Part shown: positions 22,583-33,290 of the stretch, in pieces | Layout of the letters: each line of letters opens with the position of its first letter | How positions within the stretch are numbered: the stretch's first letter is position 1 | NCBI GenBank assembly: GCA_021781735.1 | Contig: JAJXWF010000009.1 | Location: 1 to 40,095 of the forward strand | Reading direction: 5' to 3' | DNA from: Actinomycetes bacterium | GTDB taxonomy: Bacteria; Actinomycetota; Actinomycetes; Propionibacteriales; Propionibacteriaceae | Length of the DNA stretch: 40,095 bases | Notes under the pieces: model-generated | The model's input: only the letters and a program-made list of their open reading frames with translations | Database searches by the model: none | What the model was told of the DNA's origin: nothing | Program-made: the position numbers and the translations under genes

Positions 22583-23425
22583 ATGCGCGAGCATGGCCCG
22601 GTGCTGCGATCCGATCGGGTGAGGTCCACCGTCGTGCTCGTGTTCGCGATCGCGGGCCTGGGCGTGCGGTTCTGGCCGGGCACCGGCGTCCGGCAGGTCA
22701 CCGCCGCGATCTCGGCCTCGGGCAGCCGCCTGGCGCCCGCCGCGGGTGCGTTCTGGATCGACTGGCTGCTGGCCCTGTCGCTCGTCGTGTACGCCGTCTG
22801 GCAGGCGAGACCGGTCCAGCGGGAGCGTGCCGTGCACCGCCGGATCGCCTGGTTCGCTCCCGCGATCGCGCTCGTGGACGCCGCCTGGCCGGTGCTGCTG
22901 GCGGCGTCCTGGCCATTGGCGCTGCGTCTCGGGATGGTGGCGTTGCTGCTGCTCGGTCTGGTCGCCGTGCTGGTGGTGACCGTGCACCGGATCAACACCG
23001 CACCCGACCTGCGTCACGTCGACCTGTATCTGCTCGATTTCACCTTCGGGCTGCACCTCGGGTGGACCACGACCCTGTCGATCTCGGCGGTCGCCGCCAC
23101 CGTGGTGGAACTCGGCCTGCGCCCTTCCTGGTGGATCTCCGACGTCCTCGCGAGCCTCGTGCTGCTGGTCATCGGCGGGGTGGTCACGTGGTGGTGCTTC
23201 TGGCTCGGGGATCGGGTGGCGGTCGCGGTGTCGGCGGCATGGGGCCTCGGGTGGATCGCCGTCGAACGGCTCATCGGCTCGCCCCACTCGCTGGTGGTGG
23301 CGATCGTCTCCTCGGTGGTGGCCCTGCACGTTCTCGGGTTCACCCGGTGGCGGCGCCACACGCACGTCGGGACGCCGGTCCCCCCGCCCTCGCCGACCAC
23401 CGGGTCGGCGACCAGCGCGGGTTGA
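22583..23425 (+). CDS. Trp-rich multi-pass membrane protein (possibly TspO/MBR-like)
   Basis: Multiple hydrophobic segments with frequent W; family assignment uncertain. Confidence 0.6.
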   Translation: MREHGPVLRSDRVRSTVVLVFAIAGLGVRFWPGTGVRQVTAAISASGSRLAPAAGAFWIDWLLALSLVVYAVWQARPVQRERAVHRRIAWFAPAIALVDAAWPVLLAASWPLALRLGMVALLLLGLVAVLVVTVHRINTAPDLRHVDLYLLDFTFGLHLGWTTTLSISAVAATVVELGLRPSWWISDVLASLVLLVIGGVVTWWCFWLGDRVAVAVSAAWGLGWIAVERLIGSPHSLVVAIVSSVVALHVLGFTRWRRHTHVGTPVPPPSPTTGSATSAG

Positions 23426-23450
23426 CCGTGAGGCCCGGGCACGCCTACCC

Positions 23451-23500
23451 GGAAGCCAGCTTCCCTTTAGGCATGCCAAACCGGAAGCTAGAGTCGGGAC
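23451..23500 (+). promoter_or_regulatory. Putative leaderless promoter/operator region of the VOC gene
   Basis: Palindrome GGAAGC-CA-GCTTCC 23451-23464, repeated CCGGAAGC(C/T)AG, TTTAGG 23466-23471, TAGAGT 23489-23494, 6 nt to ATG 23501. Confidence 0.5.
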
Positions 23501-24229
23501 ATGTCCAGCATTCGGTGGGTCAATCTGGTCATCGACGTCCCGACTGACTACCTCCCCGAGTCCACCCGCTTCTGGTCCACCGTGACCCGGTCGACGCCGA
23601 CCGCCCGCCCCGACGGAACCGACGCCGTCATCACGTTGACCCCGGGATCCGGGAGCCCGTGGCTGCGCCTCTCCGGCGTCGACGCGGAGAATCCCACGGT
23701 CCATCTCGAACTCGTCACCGACGATCCAGGGACCGCCAGCACTCACGCCCGGTCCCTGGGCGCGCGAGAGACGGGCTCGTCCCGCGGCCGACGGTCCATG
23801 CTGTCCCCGGCCGGTGTGCGGTTCACCCTCACCGACGAAGGCCCCGAAGATGCCGGCGTCCAGGATCGCAACCTCGACGTGCTGGTCGACCAGGCCTGCC
23901 TCGACGTCCCCAGCGCACTGTTCGAGGATGAGGTCGCCTTCTGGAGTGAATTCACCGGATGGCCGGTGACCTCGAGCCGCTACCCCGACTTCCGGGCGCT
24001 CGAGCGGCCCGAGTCGATCCCCGTGCGGGTCACCTTCCAGCGGGTGGGTAACCCCACGGCGGGCGTCCACCCCGACCTCTCCTGCCGTCGTTCGATGCTC
24101 ACGCAGCGCGAGCACGAGGAACTGGGGGCGGTGTTCGATGAACGGCGCCCCCGGTGGTCGGTCATGGTGGCCCCCTCGGGACTGCGCTACTGCGTGACCG
24201 ATCGCGATCCCGCCACCGGGCTGTTCTGA
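23501..24229 (+). CDS. VOC (glyoxalase/bleomycin-resistance) family protein
   Basis: MSSIRWVNLVIDVPTDYLPESTRFWSTVT; two tandem VOC-like halves. Confidence 0.8.
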   Translation: MSSIRWVNLVIDVPTDYLPESTRFWSTVTRSTPTARPDGTDAVITLTPGSGSPWLRLSGVDAENPTVHLELVTDDPGTASTHARSLGARETGSSRGRRSMLSPAGVRFTLTDEGPEDAGVQDRNLDVLVDQACLDVPSALFEDEVAFWSEFTGWPVTSSRYPDFRALERPESIPVRVTFQRVGNPTAGVHPDLSCRRSMLTQREHEELGAVFDERRPRWSVMVAPSGLRYCVTDRDPATGLF

Positions 24230-25242
24230 GTCGTGACGCCGCGACCTTCGCGGGGCGGAACGACCACGGTCAGCGCGGCGGGGCGTATCTCGAAGTCGAC
24301 GGCGGTCACCGCGCGCTCCACATCGCCGTCGAGTTGCATCGGCTGGGCGTGATCGGGGAGCACCCGCAGCCGCCGGGCGGCGTCCTGCTGCAGCCCCGGC
24401 ACGTCGTACGGCAGGTCGAGCAGGCCCTTGACCGCGATCCCTGCCCACTGCCTGGCCGAGGACGCCGTGACCACCAGTGTCTCGAGCAGCCCGTCGTCGG
24501 CCAGCGAGCCGCGCGTGATGCGCACGCCACCGGGGATCCTTCCGCAGTTGACCGCCAGCACGCTCCAGGCCTCGAGCACCATCGGGTCGGCGTCGTCGAG
24601 ACGCACCATCATCCGCGTCGGCCTGCGACGCACGGTCAACGCGGCCGGTCCAAAGTAGCCGAGCCATCCGAGGTGCCGCTTGAACACCTCGGGGACCCGT
24701 TGCACGGTGAGCGCGTCATGGCCGATCCCCGCGAGCACGAGGAAAGTCGCCCGATGGCTGCCGTGGCGGGTGGTGATGGTGGCGAGCCCGGCGTCGACGC
24801 GGGCACGGTCCCCGTGCAGGGCGATCCGCACCGACTCGGCCAACGGTCGGGGCGCGAGCAGCAGGTTGCGGGCGAACAGGTTCGCGGTGCCCACAGGCAC
24901 GATACCGAGCGCGGCATCGTGACCGACCAACTCGTGAGCCACCTGGCGCAGCGTCCCGTCGCCCCCGATCACCACGACCAGATCGGCGCCGTGATCGAGC
25001 GCGGCCCGGGCCTGCGGGCCGCCCGGCTCGGCCACGGTGGTCGGCAGCACGAACGCCCGACTCCAGCCGGCCCGCTCCAGGTCGGCGCTCAGCAGATCCT
25101 GGGCCTCACGGGCGCGCGACCGGGCCGGGTTGACGATGACGGCGACCCGCGGCGCGCGGACAGGGCCGGCCGGGGACGCCGGCGACGACAGGGCGGGACC
25201 GAACCGGCGTCCCCGCTGGCGGGGACGGCCCTGGGCGCGCAG
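24187..25242 (-). CDS. Diacylglycerol/lipid kinase family protein (start uncertain)
   Basis: VVVIGGDGTLRQVAHEL, GIVPVGTANLFARNL; open frame continues upstream of the track's Met (25050) through RVAVIVNPARSRARE, no clear ATG/GTG seen. Confidence 0.8.
   Translation of the reverse strand: MRAQGRPRQRGRRFGPALSSPASPAGPVRAPRVAVIVNPARSRAREAQDLLSADLERAGWSRAFVLPTTVAEPGGPQARAALDHGADLVVVIGGDGTLRQVAHELVGHDAALGIVPVGTANLFARNLLLAPRPLAESVRIALHGDRARVDAGLATITTRHGSHRATFLVLAGIGHDALTVQRVPEVFKRHLGWLGYFGPAALTVRRRPTRMMVRLDDADPMVLEAWSVLAVNCGRIPGGVRITRGSLADDGLLETLVVTASSARQWAGIAVKGLLDLPYDVPGLQQDAARRLRVLPDHAQPMQLDGDVERAVTAVDFEIRPAALTVVVPPREGRGVTTQNSPVAGSRSVTQ
25171..25215. repeat. Perfect 12-bp inverted repeat CGGGGACGCCGG-N21-CCGGCGTCCCCG
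   Basis: Arms 25171-25182 and 25204-25215; contain the GGACGCCG word. Confidence 0.75.
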
Positions 25243-25258
25243 GACTATGTGTGCTCCC

Positions 25259-27100
25259 TCACTCCGGAAAGTGGCGGGCCGCGCCCTTGTCGGCCGACAG
25301 CGCGAGTGAGCCGAAGATCTTCAGCGCCATCGACACCTCGCGCTGGCGGTTCCTGGGCTTCCACCCGGCGGCGTCCCGGGCCGCACGCCGGGTGGCGAGC
25401 GTCTCATCGTCGACGAGCAGGCTGATCCGCCGCTCGGCGATCGACACCTGGATCTGGTCACCGTCCTCGATCAACCCGATCGCACCCCCGGACGCCGCCT
25501 CGGGCGAGACGTGCCCGATCGACAGGCCCGACGAGCCGCCCGAGAATCGGCCGTCGGTGACCAGCGCACACTTCGGACCGAGGCCGACGCCCTTGAGGTA
25601 GGCCGTCGGATACAGCATCTCCTGCATGCCCGGACCGCCCTTGGGACCCTCGTAGCGCACGACGACGAAGTCGCCCGGCTCGATCCTGCCTCCGAGGATC
25701 TGCTCGACGGCCTCCTCCTGGCTCTCGGAGACCTTCGCGGTTCCGGTGAACTCGAACTGGTGCTCGGGGACGCCGGCAGTCTTGACAATCGCGCCGTCGA
25801 CGGCGATGTTGCCCTTGAGCACCGCCAGGCCTCCGTCGACGCTGTAGGCGTGCTCGACCGACCGGATGCAGCCCGACTCGGCGTCGGTGTCGAGGCTGGC
25901 CCACCGGTTGGTGCTGCTGAATGCCTCGGTGGTGCGAACCCCGCCGGGCGCCGCGTGGAACAGCTCGATCGCCTGCTCGGACGCCGTCCCGCTGCGGATG
26001 TCCCAGGTGGCGAGCCAGGTGTCGAGGTCGGGGCTGTGCACGGCGTGCGCCGGGTCGAGCATGCCCGCCCGGTGCAGTTCCCCGAGGATGGCGGAGATGC
26101 CGCCGGCGCGGTGGACGTCCTCCATGTAGTAGTTGTGGGTGTTCGGCGCCACCTTGCACACGCAGGGCGTCACGCGCGACAACCGGTCGATGTCGTCGAG
26201 GGTGAAATCGACCTTCGCCTCGTGGGCGGCGGCCAGCAGATGCAGCACGGTGTTGGTCGACCCGCCCATCGCCATGTCGACGCGGATCGCGTTGTTGAAC
26301 GCCTCCTTGGTCGCGATCGACAGCGGTAGCACCGAATCGTCGTCGTCCTCGTACCAGCGCTTGGCCAGCCGCACCACAAGGCGTCCGGCCTCGAGGAACA
26401 ACTCACGCCGGGCCGCCGCGGTCGCCAGTGTCGACCCGTTGCCCGGCAGTGACAGGCCGAGCGCCTCGGTGAGGCAGTTCATCGAATTGGCGGTGAACAT
26501 ACCCGAACACGAGCCGCAGGTGGGGCAGGCGTTCGCCTCGACCATCCCCATGGTCTCGTCGTCGACGGAGTTGTCGACGGCCATGACCATGGCGTCGATG
26601 AGGTCGAGGCGGCTCTGCGCCGTGCCGTCGGTGCCGATGATGGCCCGGCCGGCCTCCATCGGTCCCCCGGACACGAACACGGTGGGGATGTTGAGCCGCA
26701 GCGCGGCCAGCAGCATCCCGGGGGTGATCTTGTCGCAGTTGCTGATGCACACGAGGGCGTCGGCCTTGTGCGCGTTGACCATGTATTCGACGCTGTCGGC
26801 GATGATCTCGCGGCTGGGCAGCGAGTAGAGCATGCCGTCGTGGCCCATCGCGATGCCGTCGTCGACGGCGATGGTGTTGAACTCCCGTCCCACGCCACCA
26901 GCCTCCGCGACCGCGCTCGCCACCAGCTGACCCATGTCCTTGAGGTGCACGTGGCCGGGCACGAACTGGGTGAAGCTGTTGGCGATGGCCACGATCGGCT
27001 TACCGAAGTCGGAGTCGGTCATTCCGGTGGCGCGCCACAGGGCACGGGCCCCGGCCATGTTGCGGCCGTGGGTGGTGGTTCGTGAACGCAGAGCTGGCAT
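25259..27100 (-). CDS. ilvD: Dihydroxy-acid dehydratase
   Basis: [83 protein letters not shown]6-ATG. Confidence 0.97.
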   Translation of the reverse strand: MPALRSRTTTHGRNMAGARALWRATGMTDSDFGKPIVAIANSFTQFVPGHVHLKDMGQLVASAVAEAGGVGREFNTIAVDDGIAMGHDGMLYSLPSREIIADSVEYMVNAHKADALVCISNCDKITPGMLLAALRLNIPTVFVSGGPMEAGRAIIGTDGTAQSRLDLIDAMVMAVDNSVDDETMGMVEANACPTCGSCSGMFTANSMNCLTEALGLSLPGNGSTLATAAARRELFLEAGRLVVRLAKRWYEDDDDSVLPLSIATKEAFNNAIRVDMAMGGSTNTVLHLLAAAHEAKVDFTLDDIDRLSRVTPCVCKVAPNTHNYYMEDVHRAGGISAILGELHRAGMLDPAHAVHSPDLDTWLATWDIRSGTASEQAIELFHAAPGGVRTTEAFSSTNRWASLDTDAESGCIRSVEHAYSVDGGLAVLKGNIAVDGAIVKTAGVPEHQFEFTGTAKVSESQEEAVEQILGGRIEPGDFVVVRYEGPKGGPGMQEMLYPTAYLKGVGLGPKCALVTDGRFSGGSSGLSIGHVSPEAASGGAIGLIEDGDQIQVSIAERRISLLVDDETLATRRAARDAAGWKPRNRQREVSMALKIFGSLALSADKGAARHFPE

Positions 27101-27294
27101 GCCCCAAGGCTAGGCGTGCGATCCGCATGACGGAACCCGTGATCAGCCCCCGGGACTCCGGATCGCGCGCGTCGGCCCGCGACCAATGACCGGGACTCGT
27201 GACCACCCACTGAATCAGGTGCCGCGACCGGGTGTTCTGCGGCCCACCCGACCAGGGCGGGCACCGGCACGAGGGATCCTGCGACACTGGAGCG

Positions 27295-27846
27295 ATGAGC
27301 GAGTCCGCCGCCGCCCCGCACACCGACGTCGTGCTGCTGCGTGGCGTCAACGTCAACGGCCTCACCGTGAGATCCGCGGCGCTTCGGGCCAGCATGCTCG
27401 CCGTCGACGGCGTCCGGGCGGCCCGGACGCTGCTCGCCTCGGGCAACGTCGTGATCACCACCGATCGGCCGGCGTCGGAGGTGAAGCGGGAGGCCGAGCA
27501 GCGACTCCGCGCCGACTTCGGCTACGACGCGCGGGTGGTCGTGGTCGACCAAGCCGAGTTGGCCGGCGTCCTCGTCGCGACGCCGTACCGCGACGACGAC
27601 CCCGATCGGCACGTCTATCTCACGTTCTGCTCCGACCCAGGCCTGCTGGACGAGGTCGAGCGTGATGCCCCGGAAGGGGCCGACTGGGCGCGGGCGGCGT
27701 CCGGCGTGCTCGCGTGGACCTGCGCCGTCGGCGCCTCGACCATCGATCCGATGGCGAAATTCCTTGCCAAAGCCCGGTACCGTACCTCGACGACCACCCG
27801 GAACCTCCGCACGGTGATCCGGCTGAGCACGCTCGATCCCACCTGA
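27295..27846 (+). CDS. DUF1697 family protein
   Basis: TDVVLLRGVNVNGLTVRSAALRASM, LLASGNVVITTD, ARYRTSTTTRNLRTV. Confidence 0.85.
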   Translation: MSESAAAPHTDVVLLRGVNVNGLTVRSAALRASMLAVDGVRAARTLLASGNVVITTDRPASEVKREAEQRLRADFGYDARVVVVDQAELAGVLVATPYRDDDPDRHVYLTFCSDPGLLDEVERDAPEGADWARAASGVLAWTCAVGASTIDPMAKFLAKARYRTSTTTRNLRTVIRLSTLDPT

Positions 27847-27922
27847 GCACGCTCGGGCACGCCCGAGGCCGCGGGCCCCAACGTCGCTCACGACGCACCG
27901 GTTCGCCCCCCGACGGGGCCCC

Positions 27923-28024
27923 GTCCCGGCTCGCCCGGTCGGTGGCTCCCGTCCCGGCTCGCGCGGTCGGTGGCTCCCGTCCCGGCTCGCGCGCTCAGTG
28001 GCTCCCGTCCCGGCTCGCGCGGCT
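27923..28024. repeat. Tandem 28-bp minisatellite GTCCCGGCTCGCGCGGTCGGTGGCTCCC (about 3.6 copies)
   Basis: Units 27923-27950, 27951-27978, 27979-28006, partial from 28007. Confidence 0.9.
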
Positions 28025-28137
28025 GGCGATAACGACGGTTCTGCTGGCGAACGCTGCCAATCGACCGTAGTTTTCGCCAGCCACAGCAGAGATCGCCAGC
28101 AACGCAACCCCCACCGCCGACATCGCCAGCGCCCAGC

Positions 28138-28165
28138 GGAGATCGCCTCCGCCGGGGCGATCTCC
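28138..28165. repeat. Inverted repeat GGAGATCGCC-N8-GGCGATCTCC
   Basis: Perfect 10-bp arms in the DUF1697-csoR interval. Confidence 0.75.
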
Positions 28166-28232
28166 CCAGTTGTGGTCCTCGGTCGGTCGGTAGCTCCGGG
28201 GACGCCACCAGGTGCGGGCGCGGTCGGGGTGA

Positions 28233-28580
<348 letters not shown>

Positions 28581-28656
28581 GGGTCAGCCATTCTCGCACC
28601 TTGCCGACTCACCCGGCGTCCTGACCCCGGGCACCGGGAAACCACCCCGACCCGAT

Positions 28657-28704
28657 CGCGCAGCGGGCGGCCTCCGGTTACTCCCGGACGCCGCCCGCTG
28701 CGCG
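28657..28704. terminator. Bidirectional terminator candidate, 15-bp perfect stem
   Basis: CGCGCAGCGGGCGGC-N18-GCCGCCCGCTGCGCG between convergent stops at 28580 and 28715. Confidence 0.75.
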
Positions 28705-28714
28705 TTAGCCGTGG

Positions 28715-30385
28715 TCAGATCGACGCGCCCGCCGCCCAGGTGCGATAGCCCCCGTCGAGGTTACGCACGTCGCTACGCCCGGTGGCCCGCAGGATCCGCG
28801 TGGCGATGTGGCCGCGGATGCCGACCGCGCAGTGCACCACGATCGGACCGTCGGGCACCTCGTCGAGCCGCTCGCGCAGCTCGTCGACCGGGATGAGCAG
28901 GGCACCGGGAATGTTGCCGGCGTCATGCTCACCCTGGGTGCGCACGTCGAGCAGCGTGGCGCCCGAGGCTTGGGCGTCGGCGAGCTCGTGCCACTGGATG
29001 GTGTCGGTCGTGCCGGTGGAGATGTTCTCGTCGACCCAGCCGAGCATGTTGACGGCGTCCTTGGCGGAGCCGAACTGCGGTGCGTAGGCCAGTTCGAGTT
29101 CGGCGAGTTCGGACGCCGTGAGCCCTCCGGTGATCGCGGTCGCGATGACGTCCATGCGCTTGTCGATGCCGCTCTCGCCCACGCCCTGGGCGCCGAGGAT
29201 CAGGTCGGTGTCCGGGTCGACGAGCAGCTTGAGGGCCATGCCCGCGGCGCCCGGATAGTAGGTCGCGTGCGAGGCCGGGTGGGTATGGATCGCGCGGTAG
29301 GTGCGCCCGGCCGCGCGCAGCCGCTTCTCGTTCCAGCCGGTCGAGGCGACCTGGAGCCCGAAGACGCCGACGATCGCCGTGCCGAGTACCGGCCGGCCGG
29401 ACACCGCGCGCCCGGCGATGATGTCGGCCACTCGGCGCCCCTGCAGATTGGCGGTGTTGGCGAGGGGAACGAGCACGTCACCGCCGTCGAGGGCATCGCG
29501 CTTCTCGACGGCGTCGCCGACCGCGAAGATGTCGGGGTCGCTCGTGCGCATGTGGTCGTCGACGGCGATACCACCCCGTTCACCGATCCTCAGGCCGGCG
29601 GCCACGGCCAGCGAGGTCTCGGGGCGGACGCCGATCGCGGCCACCACCATGTCGGCCCGCAACACCTCCCCGTTGGAGAGGGTGACGGTGTTCGAGCCGA
29701 TCTCGGTGACCGCGGCCCCCAACTCGAGGCGGACGCCGTGCTCTCGGATCCGGTCGTGCACCGGGGCCACCATCTCGGGATCGAGCGGGCCCATCACCTG
29801 GGGCATCGCCTCGACGAGGGTCACCTGCAGACCGCGCACCGACAGGTTCTCAGCCATCTCGACACCGATGAAGCCGCCGCCGATGACCACGGCACTCGGC
29901 GCGGAGACGCTCAACGTCTCGAGAGCGTCGAGGTCGGCGCTGTCGTGGACGTCCTGCGTCGCCTGCACGAGCGCGTCGGTGTCCTCGACGTCGCGCAGGC
30001 TGAGCGCGCGCTCGATGCCGGGGATCGGCGGGCGCACCGGACGCGCTCCCGGCGACAGAATGAGCTTGTCGTAATGCAGCACGAGGTCATCGCCGGTGCG
30101 GGCGTCGCGAACGATCAGTTCATGCGTGTCGCGCCGGATCCCGACCGCCTCGTGGTGCACGAGCACGTCGATGCCGAAGCGCGCGCGCAATGACTCGGGG
30201 GTCTGCAGCAGCAGATTCCCGCGGTGCGCGATCACCCCGCCGACGTGATAGGGAAGCCCACAGTTCGCGAACGACACGTATCCGCTGCGCTCGACAACCG
30301 TGATCGTGGCGGTTTCGTCGAGTCGGCGCAGCCGGGTGGCGGCCGACATGCCACCGGCGACGCCTCCGATAATCACAATGTCCAT
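28715..30385 (-). CDS. CoA-disulfide reductase-like FAD oxidoreductase with C-terminal rhodanese domain
   Basis: MDIVIIGGVAGGMSAATRLRRLDE; active-site FANCGLPYHVGG; C-terminal LLDVRTQGEHDAGNIPGALLIP and VVHCAVGIRGH. Confidence 0.93.
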   Translation of the reverse strand: MDIVIIGGVAGGMSAATRLRRLDETATITVVERSGYVSFANCGLPYHVGGVIAHRGNLLLQTPESLRARFGIDVLVHHEAVGIRRDTHELIVRDARTGDDLVLHYDKLILSPGARPVRPPIPGIERALSLRDVEDTDALVQATQDVHDSADLDALETLSVSAPSAVVIGGGFIGVEMAENLSVRGLQVTLVEAMPQVMGPLDPEMVAPVHDRIREHGVRLELGAAVTEIGSNTVTLSNGEVLRADMVVAAIGVRPETSLAVAAGLRIGERGGIAVDDHMRTSDPDIFAVGDAVEKRDALDGGDVLVPLANTANLQGRRVADIIAGRAVSGRPVLGTAIVGVFGLQVASTGWNEKRLRAAGRTYRAIHTHPASHATYYPGAAGMALKLLVDPDTDLILGAQGVGESGIDKRMDVIATAITGGLTASELAELELAYAPQFGSAKDAVNMLGWVDENISTGTTDTIQWHELADAQASGATLLDVRTQGEHDAGNIPGALLIPVDELRERLDEVPDGPIVVHCAVGIRGHIATRILRATGRSDVRNLDGGYRTWAAGASI

Positions 30386-30392
30386 GGCGACA

Positions 30393-30421
30393 ACCATACC
30401 CCCTGGGGTATATACGGTGAA
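30393..30421 (-). promoter_or_regulatory. Leaderless promoter (TTCACC-N17-TATGGT) overlapped by CsoR/CstR-type dyad ATACCCC-CT-GGGGTAT
   Basis: Dyad 30396-30411; -10 30393-30398 and -35 30416-30421 on the minus strand; 7 nt from -10 to ATG 30385. Confidence 0.7.
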
Positions 30422-30502
30422 TACGGGGCCCCACTAACCCGCCGAGGCCGGCCACAGCCTGCCCCGACACGGACGCCGAGGAAGCATTGCGTCACGCGGC
30501 GT

Positions 30503-30542
30503 GGGGCGCTCCCGGCCGGCCACGGCCGGACCGGGGCGCCCC
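30503..30542 (-). terminator. Terminator-like nested hairpin downstream of glycogen phosphorylase
   Basis: Outer arms GGGGCGC/GCGCCCC and inner arms CCGGCCG/CGGCCGG. Confidence 0.5.
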
Positions 30543-30557
30543 CGGGCACCCTGCGAT

Positions 30558-33113
30558 TCAGGGACGCGGCGTCCAGATGCGGTCGAGGTAGTCGCGCATC
30601 GACCGGTCGGACGAGAAGTAGCCCGATCGGGCCACGTTGAGGATCGCCGAGCGGGTCCAGGCGGTCTCGTCGGCGTAGTAGTCCTGGGCCCGCTGCTGAG
30701 CGTCGATGTAGGAGCGGAAGTCGGCCAGGGCCATGAACCGGTCCTCGTAGAGCAGGTTCGAGACGAGTGACTCGAAGCCCATCGGATCCCCACCCGAGAA
30801 CGCGCCCGATGCGATGAGGTCGATGGCCGCCTTGAGCTCGGGATCGTTGTGGTAGTAGTCCATCGGCCGGTAGCCGCGCTGCTGCAGTTCGGCGACCTCG
30901 GGCTCGACCATGCCGAACAGGAAGAAGTGCTCGTCGCCGACCAACTGGCGGATCTCGACGTTGGCGCCGTCGTCGGTGCCGATGGTCAGCGCACCGTTCA
31001 TCTGCAGTTTCATGTTCCCGGTGCCGGACGCCTCGAGACCGGCCAGCGAGATCTGCTCCGACAGGTCGGCCGCCGGGATGAGCGTCTGGGCGAGGGTGAC
31101 GTTGTAGTTCGCCGGGAAGGCGACGTGCAGCCGGTCACCGATCCGGCTGTCGGAGTTGATCGTCGCGGCCACCGCGTTGATCAGCCGGATCGTCTCCTTG
31201 GCGATGCGGTAGCCCGGGGCGGCCTTCGCGCCGAACACGACGGTGCGCGGCGTCACCTGGTCGAGGCTCACCTTGCCCGAGATCAGCTGTTCGTAGAGCG
31301 ACACCACGTGCAGCAGCTTGAGGCTCTGCCGCTTGTACTCGTGCAGCCGCTTGACCATGACGTCGAGCAGATGGCCCTCGGGCAGGTCGATGCCGTCACG
31401 CTCACGCAACACGTGGCGCAGCCGCTCCTTGTTCGCCCGCTTGACTTCGCGGAACTGGACGCGGAAATCCTCGTCCTCGGCGTACGGCTCGAGCTCCTGG
31501 AGCCGCTCAAGATCGGTCAGCCAGCCCTTGCCGATGGTGTCGCTGATCAGTCTCGCCAGCCCGGGGTTGGCCAGCTTGATGAAACGGCGGGGGGTGACGC
31601 CGTTGGTGACATTGATGAACTTCTCGGGCCAGTAGTCGCTGAAATCCGGAAGCACCTTGTCACGCAGCAGTTGGGAATGCAGTTCGGCGACCCCGTTGAC
31701 CTTGACCGCCGCGACGGTGGCCAGGTAGGCCATGCGCACTGCCCGTTCCGGGTATTCAGCGATGATCGACATCCGCCTGACACGCATCTCGTCGTCGGGC
31801 CGGGCGGTGCGCACCTCGCGCAGGTAGTGCTCGTTGATCTTGAAGATGATCTCGAGGTGCCGCGGCAGCAGGCGTCCGAGGAGGTCGGTCGACCACACCT
31901 CGAGGGCCTCCGGCAACAGCGTGTGACACGTGTAGGCGAAGCAGCCCTGGGTGATCTCCCACGCCTCGTCCCAGTCGAGGCCCTTGAGATCGACGAGGAT
32001 GCGCATGAGCTCGGGCACCGCGATGACGGGGTGGGTGTCGTTGAGCTGGAAGACGATCCGCTGCGGCAGGTCGTGCAGGTCGAACCCGGGTTCCAGCTCG
32101 TTCTCGATGAAGTCATGCAGCGAGCAGGCCACGAAGAAGTACTGCTGCTGCAGCCGCAGTTCCTTGCCCTGAGGAGTGGAGTCCTCGGGGTAGAGCACCT
32201 TGGTGATGTTCTCGGCGAACGTCTGGGCCCGGGCGGCCTCGGCGTAGTCGCCGGTGTTGAAGATCGCGAGGTCGAAGGCGTCGGTGGCCTGGGAACTCCA
32301 CAACCTCAGGGTGTTGACGCGGCCGTTGTTGTAGCCGGGGACCATGTAGTTGTACGGGACGCCGAGGACGTTCCACCACGGCACCCAGCGGCTGCGCTCG
32401 CGCCCGAGTTCGTCGGTCCAGGTCTCGGTGTGACCGCCGAAGTCGACTCGGACGGCCGACTCGGGGTGGGCGAACTCCCATGGACTGCCGAGCTTGAGCC
32501 AGTTGTCGGGCTGCTCCACCTGCGCGCCGTCGACGAACGTCTGCCGGAAGATGCCGTACTCGTAGCGGATGCCGTAGCCGATCGAGGGAACGTTCATGGT
32601 GGCCAGCGAGTCGATGAAGCAGGCGGCGAGGCGCCCCAACCCACCGTTGCCGAGACCCGGCTCGACCTCGACGTTGGCGAGTTCGGTGATGTCGAGACCG
32701 CACCCGGCCATCGCGTCGCGCGCGATGTCGGCGAGGTCGGCGGCCAGCAGGGCGTTGCTCAACTGGCGTCCGAGCAGGTATTCGGCCGACAGGTAGCCGA
32801 TCGTCTTGGCCTTGGCTTGGCGCTGCTTGCGGGTGGTCTCGAGCCAGCGGGCCATGAGGTAGCCCCGGACAGTGCGGGCCAGCGCGAGATATTGGTCGTT
32901 CAAACTGGACCGAGACAACGCGACACCCTGGTGGGTGTTGAGGTTGTGCAGGAATTCCTTGACGAACCCGTCGATGTTGTAGGGCGGCGTGGTGACCGGC
33001 GCCTTCGCGAACGGGTGGGTCATCGGAAAGCCGGTGCCGAGACGCTGAGCGTGATATTGCTCGTTGTCAGCGGGAGCGGCCCGGTGTTTGTCGTGTTCGT
33101 GCCCAAGAGACAT
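30558..33113 (-). CDS. glgP: Glycogen/starch phosphorylase
   Basis: Start trimmed to MSLGHEHDKHRAAP; TIGYLSAEYLLGRQL, PLP-region EASGTGNMKLQMNGALTIGTDDGANVEI; TAAGTT-N7-ATG. Confidence 0.95.
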   Translation of the reverse strand: MSLGHEHDKHRAAPADNEQYHAQRLGTGFPMTHPFAKAPVTTPPYNIDGFVKEFLHNLNTHQGVALSRSSLNDQYLALARTVRGYLMARWLETTRKQRQAKAKTIGYLSAEYLLGRQLSNALLAADLADIARDAMAGCGLDITELANVEVEPGLGNGGLGRLAACFIDSLATMNVPSIGYGIRYEYGIFRQTFVDGAQVEQPDNWLKLGSPWEFAHPESAVRVDFGGHTETWTDELGRERSRWVPWWNVLGVPYNYMVPGYNNGRVNTLRLWSSQATDAFDLAIFNTGDYAEAARAQTFAENITKVLYPEDSTPQGKELRLQQQYFFVACSLHDFIENELEPGFDLHDLPQRIVFQLNDTHPVIAVPELMRILVDLKGLDWDEAWEITQGCFAYTCHTLLPEALEVWSTDLLGRLLPRHLEIIFKINEHYLREVRTARPDDEMRVRRMSIIAEYPERAVRMAYLATVAAVKVNGVAELHSQLLRDKVLPDFSDYWPEKFINVTNGVTPRRFIKLANPGLARLISDTIGKGWLTDLERLQELEPYAEDEDFRVQFREVKRANKERLRHVLRERDGIDLPEGHLLDVMVKRLHEYKRQSLKLLHVVSLYEQLISGKVSLDQVTPRTVVFGAKAAPGYRIAKETIRLINAVAATINSDSRIGDRLHVAFPANYNVTLAQTLIPAADLSEQISLAGLEASGTGNMKLQMNGALTIGTDDGANVEIRQLVGDEHFFLFGMVEPEVAELQQRGYRPMDYYHNDPELKAAIDLIASGAFSGGDPMGFESLVSNLLYEDRFMALADFRSYIDAQQRAQDYYADETAWTRSAILNVARSGYFSSDRSMRDYLDRIWTPRP

Positions 33114-33290
33114 GCGGGCAAACTTACTAGAGCCGCGCCGGCCCGCGCGCGGCCGACAAACACACCCCACAGGGTGGACGCCTGCATCAGGGCCATGCCC
33201 ACCGCTCCTTGACCCCGCGCGGACGCGCGACGAGGCCCGCCCGCCCGAGGAGCACTTCGTCCCACCGACGCGGTGTGGCAGGCTGGCCGG

